Origin: Saprospiraceae bacterium | GTDB lineage: Bacteria; Bacteroidota; Bacteroidia; Chitinophagales; Saprospiraceae | Reading direction: 5' to 3' | Length of the DNA stretch: 54,056 bases | NCBI GenBank assembly: GCA_029251525.1 | Contig: JAQXDE010000018.1 | Location: 1-54,056, forward strand | Shown here: positions 34,148-42,787 of the stretch, one piece after another | Numbering within the stretch: position 1 is the first letter of the stretch | Layout: each line of letters begins with the position of its first letter | The notes under the pieces: generated by a model | What the model saw: the letters and a program-made list of their open reading frames with translations, nothing else | Told to the model about the DNA's origin: nothing | The model's database searches: none | Made by a program: the position numbers and the translations under genes

Positions 34148-34861
34148 ATGGGCACACATAGCGCACATAACATGGAGTATAACTCCGAAAAAAGTGATCT
34201 TATCATACCTGAATATGGTCGTAATGTTCAAATGTTAATTCGACATGCGAAAACTATAGAAAGTGATGAAATCAGACAAGCATTTATTGAAAAGGTAATT
34301 GATTTGATGCATCAGATGCATCCTCAGAATAGAAACATCGAAGATTACATGTCTAAATTATGGAAGCATGTATTTCGAATAGCTGAATATGATATCAAAG
34401 TGATGCCTCCAAGTGGAGAAATTCCTACACCTGAAACGGACGTCACTATTCCTGAACCTGTTAGCTATCCTGTTGCAAATGTAAGATATAGACATTATGG
34501 TAATAATGTTCAGATCCTAATTAATAAAGCACTAAAGATGGAAGATGGTCCTAAAAAAGATGGATTTCTTTTAGTGATCGGTGGCTACATGAAAATGGCC
34601 TACAAAACTTGGAATAGAGAACACTTCGTTAGTGATGAAATTATTAAAGGAGATTTACATAAAATGTCTGATGGAAAACTAATTATTGCTAATAATATTT
34701 CTCTAGATGGATTAAGTAATTCTAATCGTCGAAAAAGAAAAGATGATAATGACCGCGGCGGCAGAAATGATCGGCGAAACGATCGCGGTGGTAGAAATGA
34801 TCGGCGAAATGATCGCGGCGGCAGAAATGATCGGCGAAATGATCGAAGAGGAAGACGTTAA
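34148..34861 (+). CDS. DUF4290 family protein with Arg/Gly/Asn-rich repeat tail
   Basis: The 237-residue protein has an N-terminal DUF4290 domain of about 190 residues (EYNSEKSDLIIPEYGRNVQMLI, HPQNRNIEDYMSKLWKH, YGNNVQILINKAL, MKMAYKTWNREHF). This family is specific to Bacteroidota and has no known function. The tail after residue 198 is a disordered basic repeat, NDRGGRNDRR repeated three times, similar to the RGG tails of RNA-binding proteins. The repeat is encoded by a 30-base tandem DNA repeat (34751-34840). No signal peptide, so cytoplasmic. It is followed by a strong terminator. Confidence 0.85.
   Translation: MGTHSAHNMEYNSEKSDLIIPEYGRNVQMLIRHAKTIESDEIRQAFIEKVIDLMHQMHPQNRNIEDYMSKLWKHVFRIAEYDIKVMPPSGEIPTPETDVTIPEPVSYPVANVRYRHYGNNVQILINKALKMEDGPKKDGFLLVIGGYMKMAYKTWNREHFVSDEIIKGDLHKMSDGKLIIANNISLDGLSNSNRRKRKDDNDRGGRNDRRNDRGGRNDRRNDRGGRNDRRNDRRGRR
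34751..34840 (+). repeat. Tandem repeat, three units of 30 bases, inside the DUF4290 gene
   Basis: Units begin at 34751, 34781 and 34811 (GAYCGCGGYGGYAGAAATGA and 10 more), with two or three differences between units and a partial fourth. Each unit encodes 10 residues, so gain or loss keeps the frame. It is markedly richer in GC than its surroundings. Confidence 0.9.
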
Positions 34862-34862
34862 G

Positions 34863-34899
34863 AAAAAGGTGTTCATCATAATTGATGAGCACCTTTTTT
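34863..34899 (+). terminator. Terminator after the DUF4290 gene
   Basis: AAAAAGGTGTTCATC/GATGAGCACCTTTTT with loop ATAATT, followed by T-residues, between convergent DUF4290 and thiL. It can serve both strands. Confidence 0.88.
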
Positions 34900-34912
34900 C
34901 TTGTAATGTCTT

Positions 34913-35962
34913 TTATTCATTTATGCTAAAATGATTCCAACCTTGCGCTTTAATTGGATGTATATTTCCTCCTTTAGTGTGTAATTTTATTCCTTCTGAA
35001 GCTTCCACTATTTCTCCCATTATGTATATACCCGGCAAAAATTTAACCTTTTCAATATCTTCAGGCGAAATCGTAAAAAGTAATTCATAATCCTCGCCTC
35101 CACTCAATGCACAAGTAATTGGATCCATTTGAAACTTCAACGCCATCAATTCTGCATCTGGATGAATCGGCACACCACTCTCCTCAACAAATGCTCCAAC
35201 TCCAGATTCCTTACAGATATGAAATATCTCAGAAGCTAACCCATCCGAAATATCAATCATCGAGGTAGGTACCAATTCTGATTTTGCAAAAGTCTCAATC
35301 ATTTCTCTTCGTGCCTCTGGTTTTAATTGACGACGCACAAGATAAGATTGCTCTTCCAAATCAGGTTGAACTCCTGGGTTAGATAAATAGATCTGTTTTT
35401 CTCTTTCCAAAATTTGAAGACCTAAATAGGCAGCTCCTAAATCGCCAGTTACACACATTAAGTCACCAACTTTAGCCGTATTTCGATAAACTAACTTACC
35501 TTTTTCTCCTTCTCCTATTGCGGTTACGCTAATAATCATCCCTTTAGGAGAAGAGGTTGTATCACCACCAACTAAATCAACATCATACTGCGCACAGGCA
35601 GCTTCAACTCCCTGATAAAATTCTTCCAATGCCTCCACAGAAAATCTATTAGAAAACGCAATTGACATAGTGACTTGTTTTGGAACTGCATTCATGGCAT
35701 ATATGTCAGAGAGATTAACAATGACTGACTTATAACCCAAATGTTTAAGAGGGGTATACATTAAATCAAAATGAATTCCTTCCACCAACATATCAGTAGA
35801 AACAACCGACAACATATTACCGTTATCTATCACAGCTGCATCATCACCTATACCCTTCTTAGAAGATTTATTTTTTAATGGAAACTTTTTGGTCAAATGT
35901 TCGATCAAACCGAACTCTCCCAATTCATTAACATCTGTTCTCTTTTCAGTATTTTCTGCCAT
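34913..35962 (-). CDS. thiL: Thiamine-monophosphate kinase
   Basis: The 349-residue enzyme phosphorylates thiamine monophosphate to the active diphosphate. Seen: the N-terminal GIGDDAAVID (near 41), STDMLVEGIHFD near 56, NLSDIYAMNAVPK, the Mg/ATP motif VGGDTTSS near 134, and SMIDISDGLASE and SGGEDYELLFT in the C-terminal half. Length typical for Bacteroidota. On the minus strand a TACTTTTG -7 element lies at 36014-36021. Flanked by a long non-coding region upstream. Confidence 0.95.
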   Translation of the reverse strand: MAENTEKRTDVNELGEFGLIEHLTKKFPLKNKSSKKGIGDDAAVIDNGNMLSVVSTDMLVEGIHFDLMYTPLKHLGYKSVIVNLSDIYAMNAVPKQVTMSIAFSNRFSVEALEEFYQGVEAACAQYDVDLVGGDTTSSPKGMIISVTAIGEGEKGKLVYRNTAKVGDLMCVTGDLGAAYLGLQILEREKQIYLSNPGVQPDLEEQSYLVRRQLKPEARREMIETFAKSELVPTSMIDISDGLASEIFHICKESGVGAFVEESGVPIHPDAELMALKFQMDPITCALSGGEDYELLFTISPEDIEKVKFLPGIYIMGEIVEASEGIKLHTKGGNIHPIKAQGWNHFSINE

Positions 35963-36013
35963 TGTATTTTTTAATTAAAAATTTACATCGATTTATATTC
36001 ATTCATTCAACCG

Positions 36014-36021
36014 CAAAAGTA
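36014..36021 (-). promoter_or_regulatory. -7 element of the thiL promoter
   Basis: On the minus strand TACTTTTG fits TAnnTTTG and is 51 bases upstream of the thiL start codon. Confidence 0.45.
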
Positions 36022-36750
36022 ATTAATTTTAATCAGCCTAAAAAAATAGTTCCATAGGTACAAAAATTAAAATTTTTAATATATATTTGTGTATTAACTT
36101 TTTACGTACAAAAAGTAAAACCATCCCAACCGATTTTTTTTCCCATTCAACTAACCGTTTTTAAATTAAATGACTTCGAAGTATAGATATCTTCGATATC
36201 AAAAGTAAGTTGTGTTTTTGATTTTATATCAAGAAATGCTGAGGGGCTGTTGCATACTTACTAGTAATTTCTTTTCTATCATACTCCTAAAGAAAACTCA
36301 CCCAAAAGGTTGTTAAAGTGCAACCTCACAAATTTGTAACTATTTTATTTGAATAATAGATTAGCGAAATAGTTGATAAAACAATGCATCCAAAAACAGT
36401 CTTACTAAACCGTGTCTGAGAAATGCAAAGCGATTCAACCTTATGGATACTCGATCACTTCAACAATTGTAATCTCATGATTGATTTGATTTAGAGTTAT
36501 TCACCAAAAGAATGAATCTTTAGCAGACACGTTAATATGACTGCAGGAGAAATTAATTTTCTCCAAACTGTTTTTGGGATGTGAACCCTCTTCACTCACC
36601 TCGTGGAAGAGGGTTCTTTATTTATAGATTTGATTCTCGGTTACTTAAGAATTTGGGTTCTTTGACTTTTGAGCTTCAAGATTTAATTCTTGAAAAAATA
36701 ATTAAACTTATCAATTACAGATCCCTTGCCTTTTAGAAAAAATTCAAAAA
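36022..36750 (+). other. Long intergenic region, possible unannotated transcript
   Basis: No gene of useful size is seen here. On the plus strand a TATATTTG -7 element (36082-36089) has no good TTG partner. At 36309-36327 and 36546-36564 there are small hairpins (AGGTTG/CAACCT and GGAGAAA/TTTCTCC). At 36583-36616 a perfect 11-base stem GAACCCTCTTC/GAAGAGGGTTC precedes T-rich sequence, a terminator with no gene before it on this strand. The stretch 36090-36620 could therefore encode a non-coding RNA of about 500 bases, but this is unproven. Confidence 0.35.
36583..36622 (+). terminator. Orphan terminator-like hairpin
   Basis: Perfect 11-base stem GAACCCTCTTC/GAAGAGGGTTC, loop of 12 bases, followed by TTTATTTA. 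No coding sequence on the plus strand ends within 1.7 kb upstream. Confidence 0.6.
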
Positions 36751-36783
36751 AATAGGAGCGTACTTAACAAGCACGCTCCTATT
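36751..36783 (-). terminator. Terminator after the TonB-domain gene
   Basis: The 11-base stem AATAGGAGCGT/ACGCTCCTATT has an 11-base loop, with A-run and T-run flanks. It lies 23 bases beyond the stop codon of the minus-strand gene. Confidence 0.85.
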
Positions 36784-36805
36784 TTTAACAAGGTGAGAAA
36801 AAATA

Positions 36806-37564
36806 TCACTCTACTAAATCAAACTCTTTCCCCACTTTTATTCTTTTATTCCCATCATTTACAATCACTTCTAAATAAAACTTACCTCCAGCTTTTGCTT
36901 TCTTTATAATTTTCTTTTGCTTTTTATTCAGAATCCCGTTACTCGTAGCTGTCTGAAAATTATTTTTCCGCTTATAAGATAAATTCAACACTCCGAAACT
37001 AACTGGTTCTCCAAATCTATCGCGAACCATAATTATATTATTTAAGTTCACTTTCAACTCACCAATGGTAATTTGATTTCCTTTCAACGCTCCCCAAGTA
37101 ATTTTATAGTCATCAGAATTTAATGGATTACTAACTCCACTTTTTAAATAAAAATGAATCGGTAAATTTAATTTCACTCTGACTGTTTCACCATTATTTT
37201 TCCCAGGTTCCCATTTCGGCATTTTCTTCAAAACATCAATTGCAGCCTTTCCACATCCATATCCTATATCACGGATAATAGATGGCTGAATAACTCTTCC
37301 TCCTTCATCAATAATAAAACTAACATAAACTATTCCTTCCGCTCCTGCAATTTTTGCCTCCTCTGGATACTCAACATTGAATGCTAAAAATGAAATCATC
37401 CGTTCATTAGAACAAGTTCTCTTTTTATCTTTTTTGTATTTATATTTTTCGCACCCTGAAAAGTAGGGCATCTCTTCTGCATGGACTACTGCCATAGACT
37501 GTGCAAAGAAATTTATAGAAAAAAGAAATGAAATTACAATTCCTATTATGTGTTTTTTAATCAT
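36806..37564 (-). CDS. Secreted protein with TonB C-terminal-like domain
   Basis: The protein has 252 residues from the ATG at 37564; the frame is open 10 codons further upstream. A signal peptide (MIKKHIIGIVISFLFSINFFAQS) is followed by a TonB_C-like fold: FLAFNVEYPEEAKIAGAEGIVYVSFIIDEGGRV, RDIGYGCGKAAIDVLKKMPKWEPGKNNG, and VRVKLNLPIHFYL. Such domains with a cleaved signal and no membrane anchor are common in Bacteroidota and need not energise transport. The last 100 residues match nothing I recognise. Monocistronic; a terminator follows and a long AT-rich region precedes. Confidence 0.82.
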   Translation of the reverse strand: MIKKHIIGIVISFLFSINFFAQSMAVVHAEEMPYFSGCEKYKYKKDKKRTCSNERMISFLAFNVEYPEEAKIAGAEGIVYVSFIIDEGGRVIQPSIIRDIGYGCGKAAIDVLKKMPKWEPGKNNGETVRVKLNLPIHFYLKSGVSNPLNSDDYKITWGALKGNQITIGELKVNLNNIIMVRDRFGEPVSFGVLNLSYKRKNNFQTATSNGILNKKQKKIIKKAKAGGKFYLEVIVNDGNKRIKVGKEFDLVE

Positions 37565-37594
37565 AGGCCTTAAATTAATCCTATTTAACCTCAC

Positions 37595-38320
37595 AAAGTT
37601 AAGATTACGAATCTTGTATTGATTAGGATTTAGTTATTTTTTCACTAAATCGAATAATGAATATTTAGCATCTTACAATTTATTCGATTTAGATTCTTGA
37701 TAAAGTAACTGACTTTATTCTTAACAAAATAATATAGTCAACTTTAATTTCATATGCTTTTACGATTTCAGAATTCAATCTACTTGGTGCTAAAATATAA
37801 ATTACTTTCCATATTTAATCCTCCAAGGTCTTTTTCTAATCCTCTTAATCCCTATCTAATGAAGCATATTTAATTATAATATTATTATTCAACTTTAGCC
37901 GAAATACACTTAACCTATCGATTTTATCTATGCAAGGTCTACACCAAAAGTGACCAAAAATTTAAATAAAAAAAATATTCTCTTAAATTCTAAGGCAATT
38001 TTTCTTAATTAAGTAGTATCAATTTCTTTTACAAATTTAGATTTTTTGACTACCCAAAAAATAACCGGATTTAGTTGTCTAGGAAAATAAAGGCACATTA
38101 CAACAAAATAAAGAGAGACATTATTTTCTTATAAAAAAAGTAAAATGACTCATTAAAAATATTTTTTATCCGAAATAGATAAAACCTATTCTCTCTTAAA
38201 ATTAACCCTGCTAAGCAGACATTATTTTATTAAGTAAAAACGAATATTTCATTTTTTTTATTTCAAAAAAAAAAATCTTATATTTAAAAGCATACTTGAA
38301 AATAAAACTGAAAACCATCT
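37595..38320. other. AT-rich intergenic region between TonB-domain gene and recJ
   Basis: About 725 bases between divergent genes with no coding potential. The one clear structure is a perfect 13-base inverted repeat, CTAAATCGAATAA (37645-37657) and TTATTCGATTTAG (37680-37692), about 80 bases upstream of the TonB-domain start codon. It may be a leader hairpin or operator. Poly-A runs before recJ give no clear promoter. Confidence 0.55.
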
Positions 38321-40021
38321 ATGAAAAAACGCTGGACTCTCGAATCTTATAATTCCTCTGTAGCCCAACATTTACAGGAAGTTTTGAACATAAATCCTAT
38401 CTTTTGTCAAATACTTGCCCAACGAGGAATATCTACTTACGATGAGGCTCATCATTTTTTTCGTCCTTCCTTAAATCATTTACACAATCCCTTTTTGATG
38501 AAAGATATGGATTTGGCAGTCAACCGGTTAGCGAGTGCAATTCAAAGCAAAGAAAAAATATTACTTTATGGCGATTACGACGTTGATGGCACTACCTCTG
38601 TTGCGCTTATGTTTTCCTTTTTAAAAAAATATCATGATCATTTAGATTTTTATATTCCTGATCGGTACGCCGAAGGTTATGGTGTTTCTCTCAAAGGAGT
38701 TGATTACGCTGCGCAAAATGAAATTACGCTGATTATAGCGATGGACTGCGGAATCAAAGCAAATGATAAGGTAACATACGCCAAAGAAAAGGGTATCGAC
38801 TTTATTATTTGTGATCACCATTTACCGGAAGGAGAATTACCCAATGCAGTGGCAGTTTTAGATCCGAAAAGAAATGATTGTAAATATCCTTACAAAGAAT
38901 TAAGTGGTTGTGGAGTTGCTTTTAAATTAGCGCAAGGGTTTGTCGAGCAAAATAGTTTAGACATTTCTCAATTGAATGAGTTATTAGATTTTGTGGTCAT
39001 CAGTATTGCTTGCGATATTGTTCCGATGTTAGGTGAAAATAGAACTTTAGCATTTTGGGGAATGGAACAAATAAACACAGTCAAACGTCCTGGTACTTTT
39101 AGCTTGATTGAAGTGAGCCAGCGAAAATTCCCACTCAATGTCAACGATATTGTTTTCGGATTAGGACCCATGATAAATGCAGCAGGTCGCTTAGCTGATG
39201 CTCGACAAGCAGTTCATTTGCTTTTATCCAAAGATGAAACGGAAGCAAAAGTAAATGCTAATCTTTTATATCAAAAAAATAAACTTCGGAAAAAAATTGA
39301 TCTTCAAATTGTCCAAGAAGCAAAATTTATTTTAGAAAAAGAACAAGAGAGGGGGACACTTGAAAGTAAAAAAAGTATCGTCCTTTTTCGATCACATTGG
39401 CATAAAGGTATTGTTGGAATTGCAGCTTCTCGAATCGTTGAGAGTCATCATCGCCCAACTATTATTTTAGCTGAATCAAATGGATTCGCAGTTGGTTCTG
39501 CTCGCTCAGTTAAAGGATTTAATATTCATAACGCAATAAAAAAATGTGAAAAATTATTAATCAACTTTGGAGGTCATAATCATGCGGCAGGTTTAACCTT
39601 GAAAATTCAGGACATAAATATATTTCGTGAAAAATTTGAACAAGCAGTTCGAGAAACGATTGAAGAAGAATCTCTAACTCCAGAAATAAATATTGCTGCT
39701 GCACTTTCTCTAAAAAGTATTACACCCCAGTTTTGGAAGATTCTTAAACAGTTTGCTCCATTCGGTCCAAAAAATCGAAATCCTATTTTTGCCACAAAAA
39801 ATGTAGAGGATACTGGTTCCTCTCGATTATTGAAAGGCAACCATCTAAAACTAAATATCAAAGAAAATGGAGAACCTCATTTTAATGCAATTGCCTTTGG
39901 AATGGGTGATTTTATCCCAGAGGTGAAAAAAGGGGCTTTTCATATTTGCTATAATGTAAATGAAAATAATTGGAATGAAAAGACAGATTTGCAACTAAAT
40001 ATAAAAGATATTAAATTTTAA
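38321..40021 (+). CDS. recJ: Single-stranded-DNA-specific 5'-3' exonuclease RecJ
   Basis: The 566-residue enzyme acts in recombination and mismatch or base-excision repair. Seen: the DHH-family motif I in LLYGDYDVDGTTSVAL near 82-97, motif II/III as MDCGIK near 141 and ICDHHLPEG near 160, a DHHA1 domain with GGHNHAAG near 417, and an OB-fold C-terminal part (FAPFGPKNRNPIF, IKENGEPHFNAIAFGMG). Normal length. It converges on apaG with only 7 bases between the stop codons, and no terminator hairpin is visible there. Confidence 0.96.
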   Translation: MKKRWTLESYNSSVAQHLQEVLNINPIFCQILAQRGISTYDEAHHFFRPSLNHLHNPFLMKDMDLAVNRLASAIQSKEKILLYGDYDVDGTTSVALMFSFLKKYHDHLDFYIPDRYAEGYGVSLKGVDYAAQNEITLIIAMDCGIKANDKVTYAKEKGIDFIICDHHLPEGELPNAVAVLDPKRNDCKYPYKELSGCGVAFKLAQGFVEQNSLDISQLNELLDFVVISIACDIVPMLGENRTLAFWGMEQINTVKRPGTFSLIEVSQRKFPLNVNDIVFGLGPMINAAGRLADARQAVHLLLSKDETEAKVNANLLYQKNKLRKKIDLQIVQEAKFILEKEQERGTLESKKSIVLFRSHWHKGIVGIAASRIVESHHRPTIILAESNGFAVGSARSVKGFNIHNAIKKCEKLLINFGGHNHAAGLTLKIQDINIFREKFEQAVRETIEEESLTPEINIAAALSLKSITPQFWKILKQFAPFGPKNRNPIFATKNVEDTGSSRLLKGNHLKLNIKENGEPHFNAIAFGMGDFIPEVKKGAFHICYNVNENNWNEKTDLQLNIKDIKF

Positions 40022-40028
40022 AAACCTA

Positions 40029-40415
40029 TTAACTCATTCTCGCTGGACAAATTAAATGAAATTCAGGGATATAAACCTTAAACTTTTCATAGTTATCCGA
40101 TCGATGCATCAAAAAAGTTCCATGCATTTTTCCAACTTCTGTATTTAAAGGGCACCAGGATTGATATTTAAATTTTTCTCCTGGTCTCAAAATTGGTTGT
40201 GCACCTACAACACCTTCCCCTTCTACCTCATGTACTGACCCAATTGAATCAAAAATAATCCAATGTCGGCGCAAAAGCTGAACAACATGAGAACTCTTAT
40301 TTTCAATAATGATCTCGTAGGAAAAAACGAACTTGCTATCCTTAGGAGATGATTGCTCTTGTCGGTAGGCTGGTTCCACACTTATTTGAATACCCTTGGT
40401 AATAGACGTCTCCAT
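40029..40415 (-). CDS. apaG: ApaG domain protein
   Basis: The protein has 128 residues from the ATG at 40415; a start at 40430 would overlap gmk. ApaG is a small beta-sandwich protein, once linked to Co2+/Mg2+ efflux, with unknown biochemical role. Seen: TKGIQISVEPAYRQEQS, FSYEIIIENKSSHVVQLLRRHWIIFDS, VVGAQPILRPGEKFKYQSWCPL, and GTFLMH. It lies 4 bases after gmk on the same strand and is the last gene of a yicC-gmk-apaG order. Confidence 0.93.
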   Translation of the reverse strand: METSITKGIQISVEPAYRQEQSSPKDSKFVFSYEIIIENKSSHVVQLLRRHWIIFDSIGSVHEVEGEGVVGAQPILRPGEKFKYQSWCPLNTEVGKMHGTFLMHRSDNYEKFKVYIPEFHLICPARMS

Positions 40416-40419
40416 TGTA

Positions 40420-41004
40420 TTAAACTTCACTAATATTATTATTATTTTTGGTAAAATTAATCACCATTTCTTCTGCTTCCTTTAACGCTATTTTAAGGTC
40501 ATCATTTATTAAAACCTCATCAAATTTTTTTTCGTACTTCAATTCTCTTTTAGACCGAGCAAACCTCTTCTTTAAACTTGCTTCACTTTCAGTTTTACGA
40601 TTTCGTAATCTTGCAAACAATTCATCCACAGAAGGTGGTTTTACAAAAATTGCTAGCGTTTCATTTGGGTACGCTTTTTTAATATCTTTAGCACCTTTTA
40701 CGTCCACATCAAAAATGATATGCTTTCCCTCCCTCCAAATTCGTTCCACTTCACTCCTCAATGTGCCATAAAATTGATTTTCGTATACTTCTTCCCACTC
40801 CAGAAATTTCTTTTGACGTCGCATTTTCTTAAAATCTTCCACAGTCATAAAGTGATAATCTTTACCATCCAATTCATAATTTCGTTTTTCACGAGTAGTA
40901 GCAGAGATTGAAAACCCAAGAAAGTCAAAGGTCTTTACTAAATGCCGAACAATCGTTGTTTTGCCTGCTCCAGAAGGTGCTGTAATAACTATTAATTTTC
41001 CCAA
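40420..41004 (-). CDS. gmk: Guanylate kinase
   Basis: The 194-residue enzyme converts GMP to GDP with ATP. Seen: P-loop APSGAGKTTIVRHL at residues 8-21, the GMP-binding SISATTREKRNYELDGKDYHFM near 33, and FDVDVKGAKDIKKAYPNE near 98. Length is normal. It lies 95 bases downstream of yicC with a terminator-like hairpin in between, and just upstream of apaG. The yicC-gmk pairing is widely conserved. Confidence 0.96.
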   Translation of the reverse strand: MGKLIVITAPSGAGKTTIVRHLVKTFDFLGFSISATTREKRNYELDGKDYHFMTVEDFKKMRRQKKFLEWEEVYENQFYGTLRSEVERIWREGKHIIFDVDVKGAKDIKKAYPNETLAIFVKPPSVDELFARLRNRKTESEASLKKRFARSKRELKYEKKFDEVLINDDLKIALKEAEEMVINFTKNNNNISEV

Positions 41005-41046
41005 AATGAAATTCGAATTTATTAATTGTGCTAAAAAAACTGAAAC

Positions 41047-41073
41047 GGAAATAGCGTTTGAAACGCTATTTCC
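41047..41073 (-). terminator. Hairpin between yicC and gmk
   Basis: A perfect 13-base inverted repeat, GGAAATAGCGTTT/AAACGCTATTTCC with a one-base centre. On the minus strand a T-rich stretch follows at a short distance, so it may end part of the yicC transcript or act as an attenuator before gmk. Confidence 0.6.
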
Positions 41074-41099
41074 ATTTATGAAAAAACAAAAGCAATTAA

Positions 41100-41972
41100 T
41101 TAGACTGCGTTAGCAACTAATTCTTTTATTTTTTCTAACTCATCTTTCATTTGCACGACAAGGTGCTGAATTGAGGATGAACTAGCTTTTGATCCTAAAG
41201 TATTAATTTCTCGACCAATTTCTTGGCTAATAAAATTCAGTTTTCGTCCTTTCTGACCAGCTTTTGTTTCCATCACTTCTAGAAAATATTTGCAATGTTG
41301 TTCTAGTCGCACTTTCTCTTCTGTGATATCCAACTTCTCCAAGTAATATAGAATTTCTTGCTCGAATCGATTCGCATTAATATTATCTTTCCCAACATAC
41401 TCATCCATATTTTTTAACATACGTTCTTTGATAACTCTTATTCGCTCTTCTTCAAATGGATCAATTTTCACCAATGCCTCAGTAATATTATTCACCCGTA
41501 ACTTACAATCGTCACCCATTACATTTCCCTCTTGCAATCTGAATTTATAAAATGCCTCTAATGCTTCATCAAGAATTTCGAGTACAGTCGCCCATTCCTC
41601 TTTTTCTAAATTATTGCTACCCGCAATAATTACATTTTGAATCCGCAAAATAGTTTGAGTTAAATCACCAACAGGCAACATTAATTCCTTTTGCAGCTCG
41701 ATTAATTCTTTGTGATATTTTTTAAACAAAGGTTTATTAAGAGAATATGCATCATCTCCCCCTAGAGATTCTACGTTAATAGTCACATCAATTTTTCCCC
41801 TTTCCGTTTTTTTAGAAATAACACTTCTTAATTCATGCTCTTTTTCTCTATAGTTCTGAGGCATCTTAAATCGCACATCAGAGAATTTACTATTTAGGGA
41901 ACGAAGTTCTATGGAGATTTTTTTTTTACGAAAGCTTCCATTTGCTTGGCCGTAGCCAGTCATTGATAACAT
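41100..41972 (-). CDS. YicC/YloC family endoribonuclease
   Basis: The protein has 290 residues from the second of two adjacent ATG codons (MLSMTGYGQANGSF is the family start). YicC-type proteins are RNases with an N-terminal YicC domain and a C-terminal DUF1732 domain. Seen: IELRSLNSKFSDVRFKMPQ near 22 and the closing GRKLNFISQEIGREINTLGSKA near 240. Normal length. The gene heads the yicC-gmk-apaG cluster. Confidence 0.94.
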   Translation of the reverse strand: MLSMTGYGQANGSFRKKKISIELRSLNSKFSDVRFKMPQNYREKEHELRSVISKKTERGKIDVTINVESLGGDDAYSLNKPLFKKYHKELIELQKELMLPVGDLTQTILRIQNVIIAGSNNLEKEEWATVLEILDEALEAFYKFRLQEGNVMGDDCKLRVNNITEALVKIDPFEEERIRVIKERMLKNMDEYVGKDNINANRFEQEILYYLEKLDITEEKVRLEQHCKYFLEVMETKAGQKGRKLNFISQEIGREINTLGSKASSSSIQHLVVQMKDELEKIKELVANAV

Positions 41973-41975
41973 CAT

Positions 41976-42459
41976 AGATTTAAATTGATTTTATGCAAAT
42001 ATAACTAAAGCATTGAGAATAAAGTTTTGGACAACCGATTTAAATAATAAAAAAAAATAATAAGTCAACTCAAATAAAAACTTCTCTAAAGGTGAGAATT
42101 ATACCCAAAATAACGGTTAAACTTTTAACCAAAAAACGATCAAAACCAAAAACACCAACTATTCGAAATAATCAAAAATCAAAATTATCTTATGATCAAA
42201 ATTATCTTATGTTGCTTAATATTAAAACGATACAAATGTTAAAAATTATAATATTTTTTCTTTTTCGATAAAAAAAAGGATTTATATCTAGTATGAAAAC
42301 AAAAAAAAATCATAAATCGTTGAAAAAAAGCTACTTATGAAATAAAATATAAAAATAAAATACCTTTTTATTTTCAATTGAAAAATAAAAAGACGAAATT
42401 TGCGTCGCTATAAATGAATGCCAAAACACATAATTTATCACAAACCAATAAGATAAACA
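41976..42459. other. AT-rich intergenic region before the HU gene
   Basis: No gene is seen in 484 bases. A 17-base unit ATCAAAATTATCTTATG is tandemly duplicated at 42178-42194 and 42195-42211. The region upstream of the HU gene includes an imperfect CGAAATTTGCG palindrome (42394 area). No consensus promoter is found. Confidence 0.55.
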
Positions 42460-42774
42460 ATGAGAAAAGCTGATTTAGTAACAGCAATATCGGAAAAAAC
42501 GGGTGTCCCTAAAGTTGACGTTTTAGTAACTTTGGAAACCCTTTTTAAGGAAGTAAAAAGCTCATTGGCTGGAGGTGAAAATGTTTACATTCGAGGCTTT
42601 GGTAGTTTTGTAATCAAAAAGAGAAAGAAAAAGATTGGTAGACACATTAAGAAGAACATTGCAATTGAAATTCCTGAACATTTTGTTCCTTCATTCAAAC
42701 CTGCAAAAACTTTTGTAGAAGAAGTAAAAGGTAATGTGTCTCAACTTCCGAGCGATGAAAGTAAAAATATATAA
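42460..42774 (+). CDS. HU/IHF family DNA-binding protein
   Basis: The 104-residue protein is a histone-like DNA-bending protein: MRKADLVTAISEKTGVPKVDVLVTLETLF at the start, GGENVYIRGFGSFVIKKRKKKIGR near 38-61 with the DNA-binding arm, and PSFKPAKTFVEEV near the end. It is slightly longer than E. coli HU (90 residues), with a short polar tail. Five genes in the same direction (HU, TPR protein, basic protein, rng and, further on, radA) follow, an order commonly seen in Bacteroidota. Confidence 0.95.
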   Translation: MRKADLVTAISEKTGVPKVDVLVTLETLFKEVKSSLAGGENVYIRGFGSFVIKKRKKKIGRHIKKNIAIEIPEHFVPSFKPAKTFVEEVKGNVSQLPSDESKNI

Positions 42775-42787
42775 AACTTTCTAAGTA

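Noticed and set aside
34743-34934. Overlapping frame rich in MIGEMIAAAE repeats
   Set aside because: It is the second frame of the 30-base tandem repeat within the DUF4290 gene and has no independent start signals.
36236-36330. Small inverted-repeat element (GAGGGGCTGTTGCA and TGCAACCTC)
   Set aside because: The two ends match over only about 9 bases and no target duplication is seen; too weak for a MITE or IS remnant.
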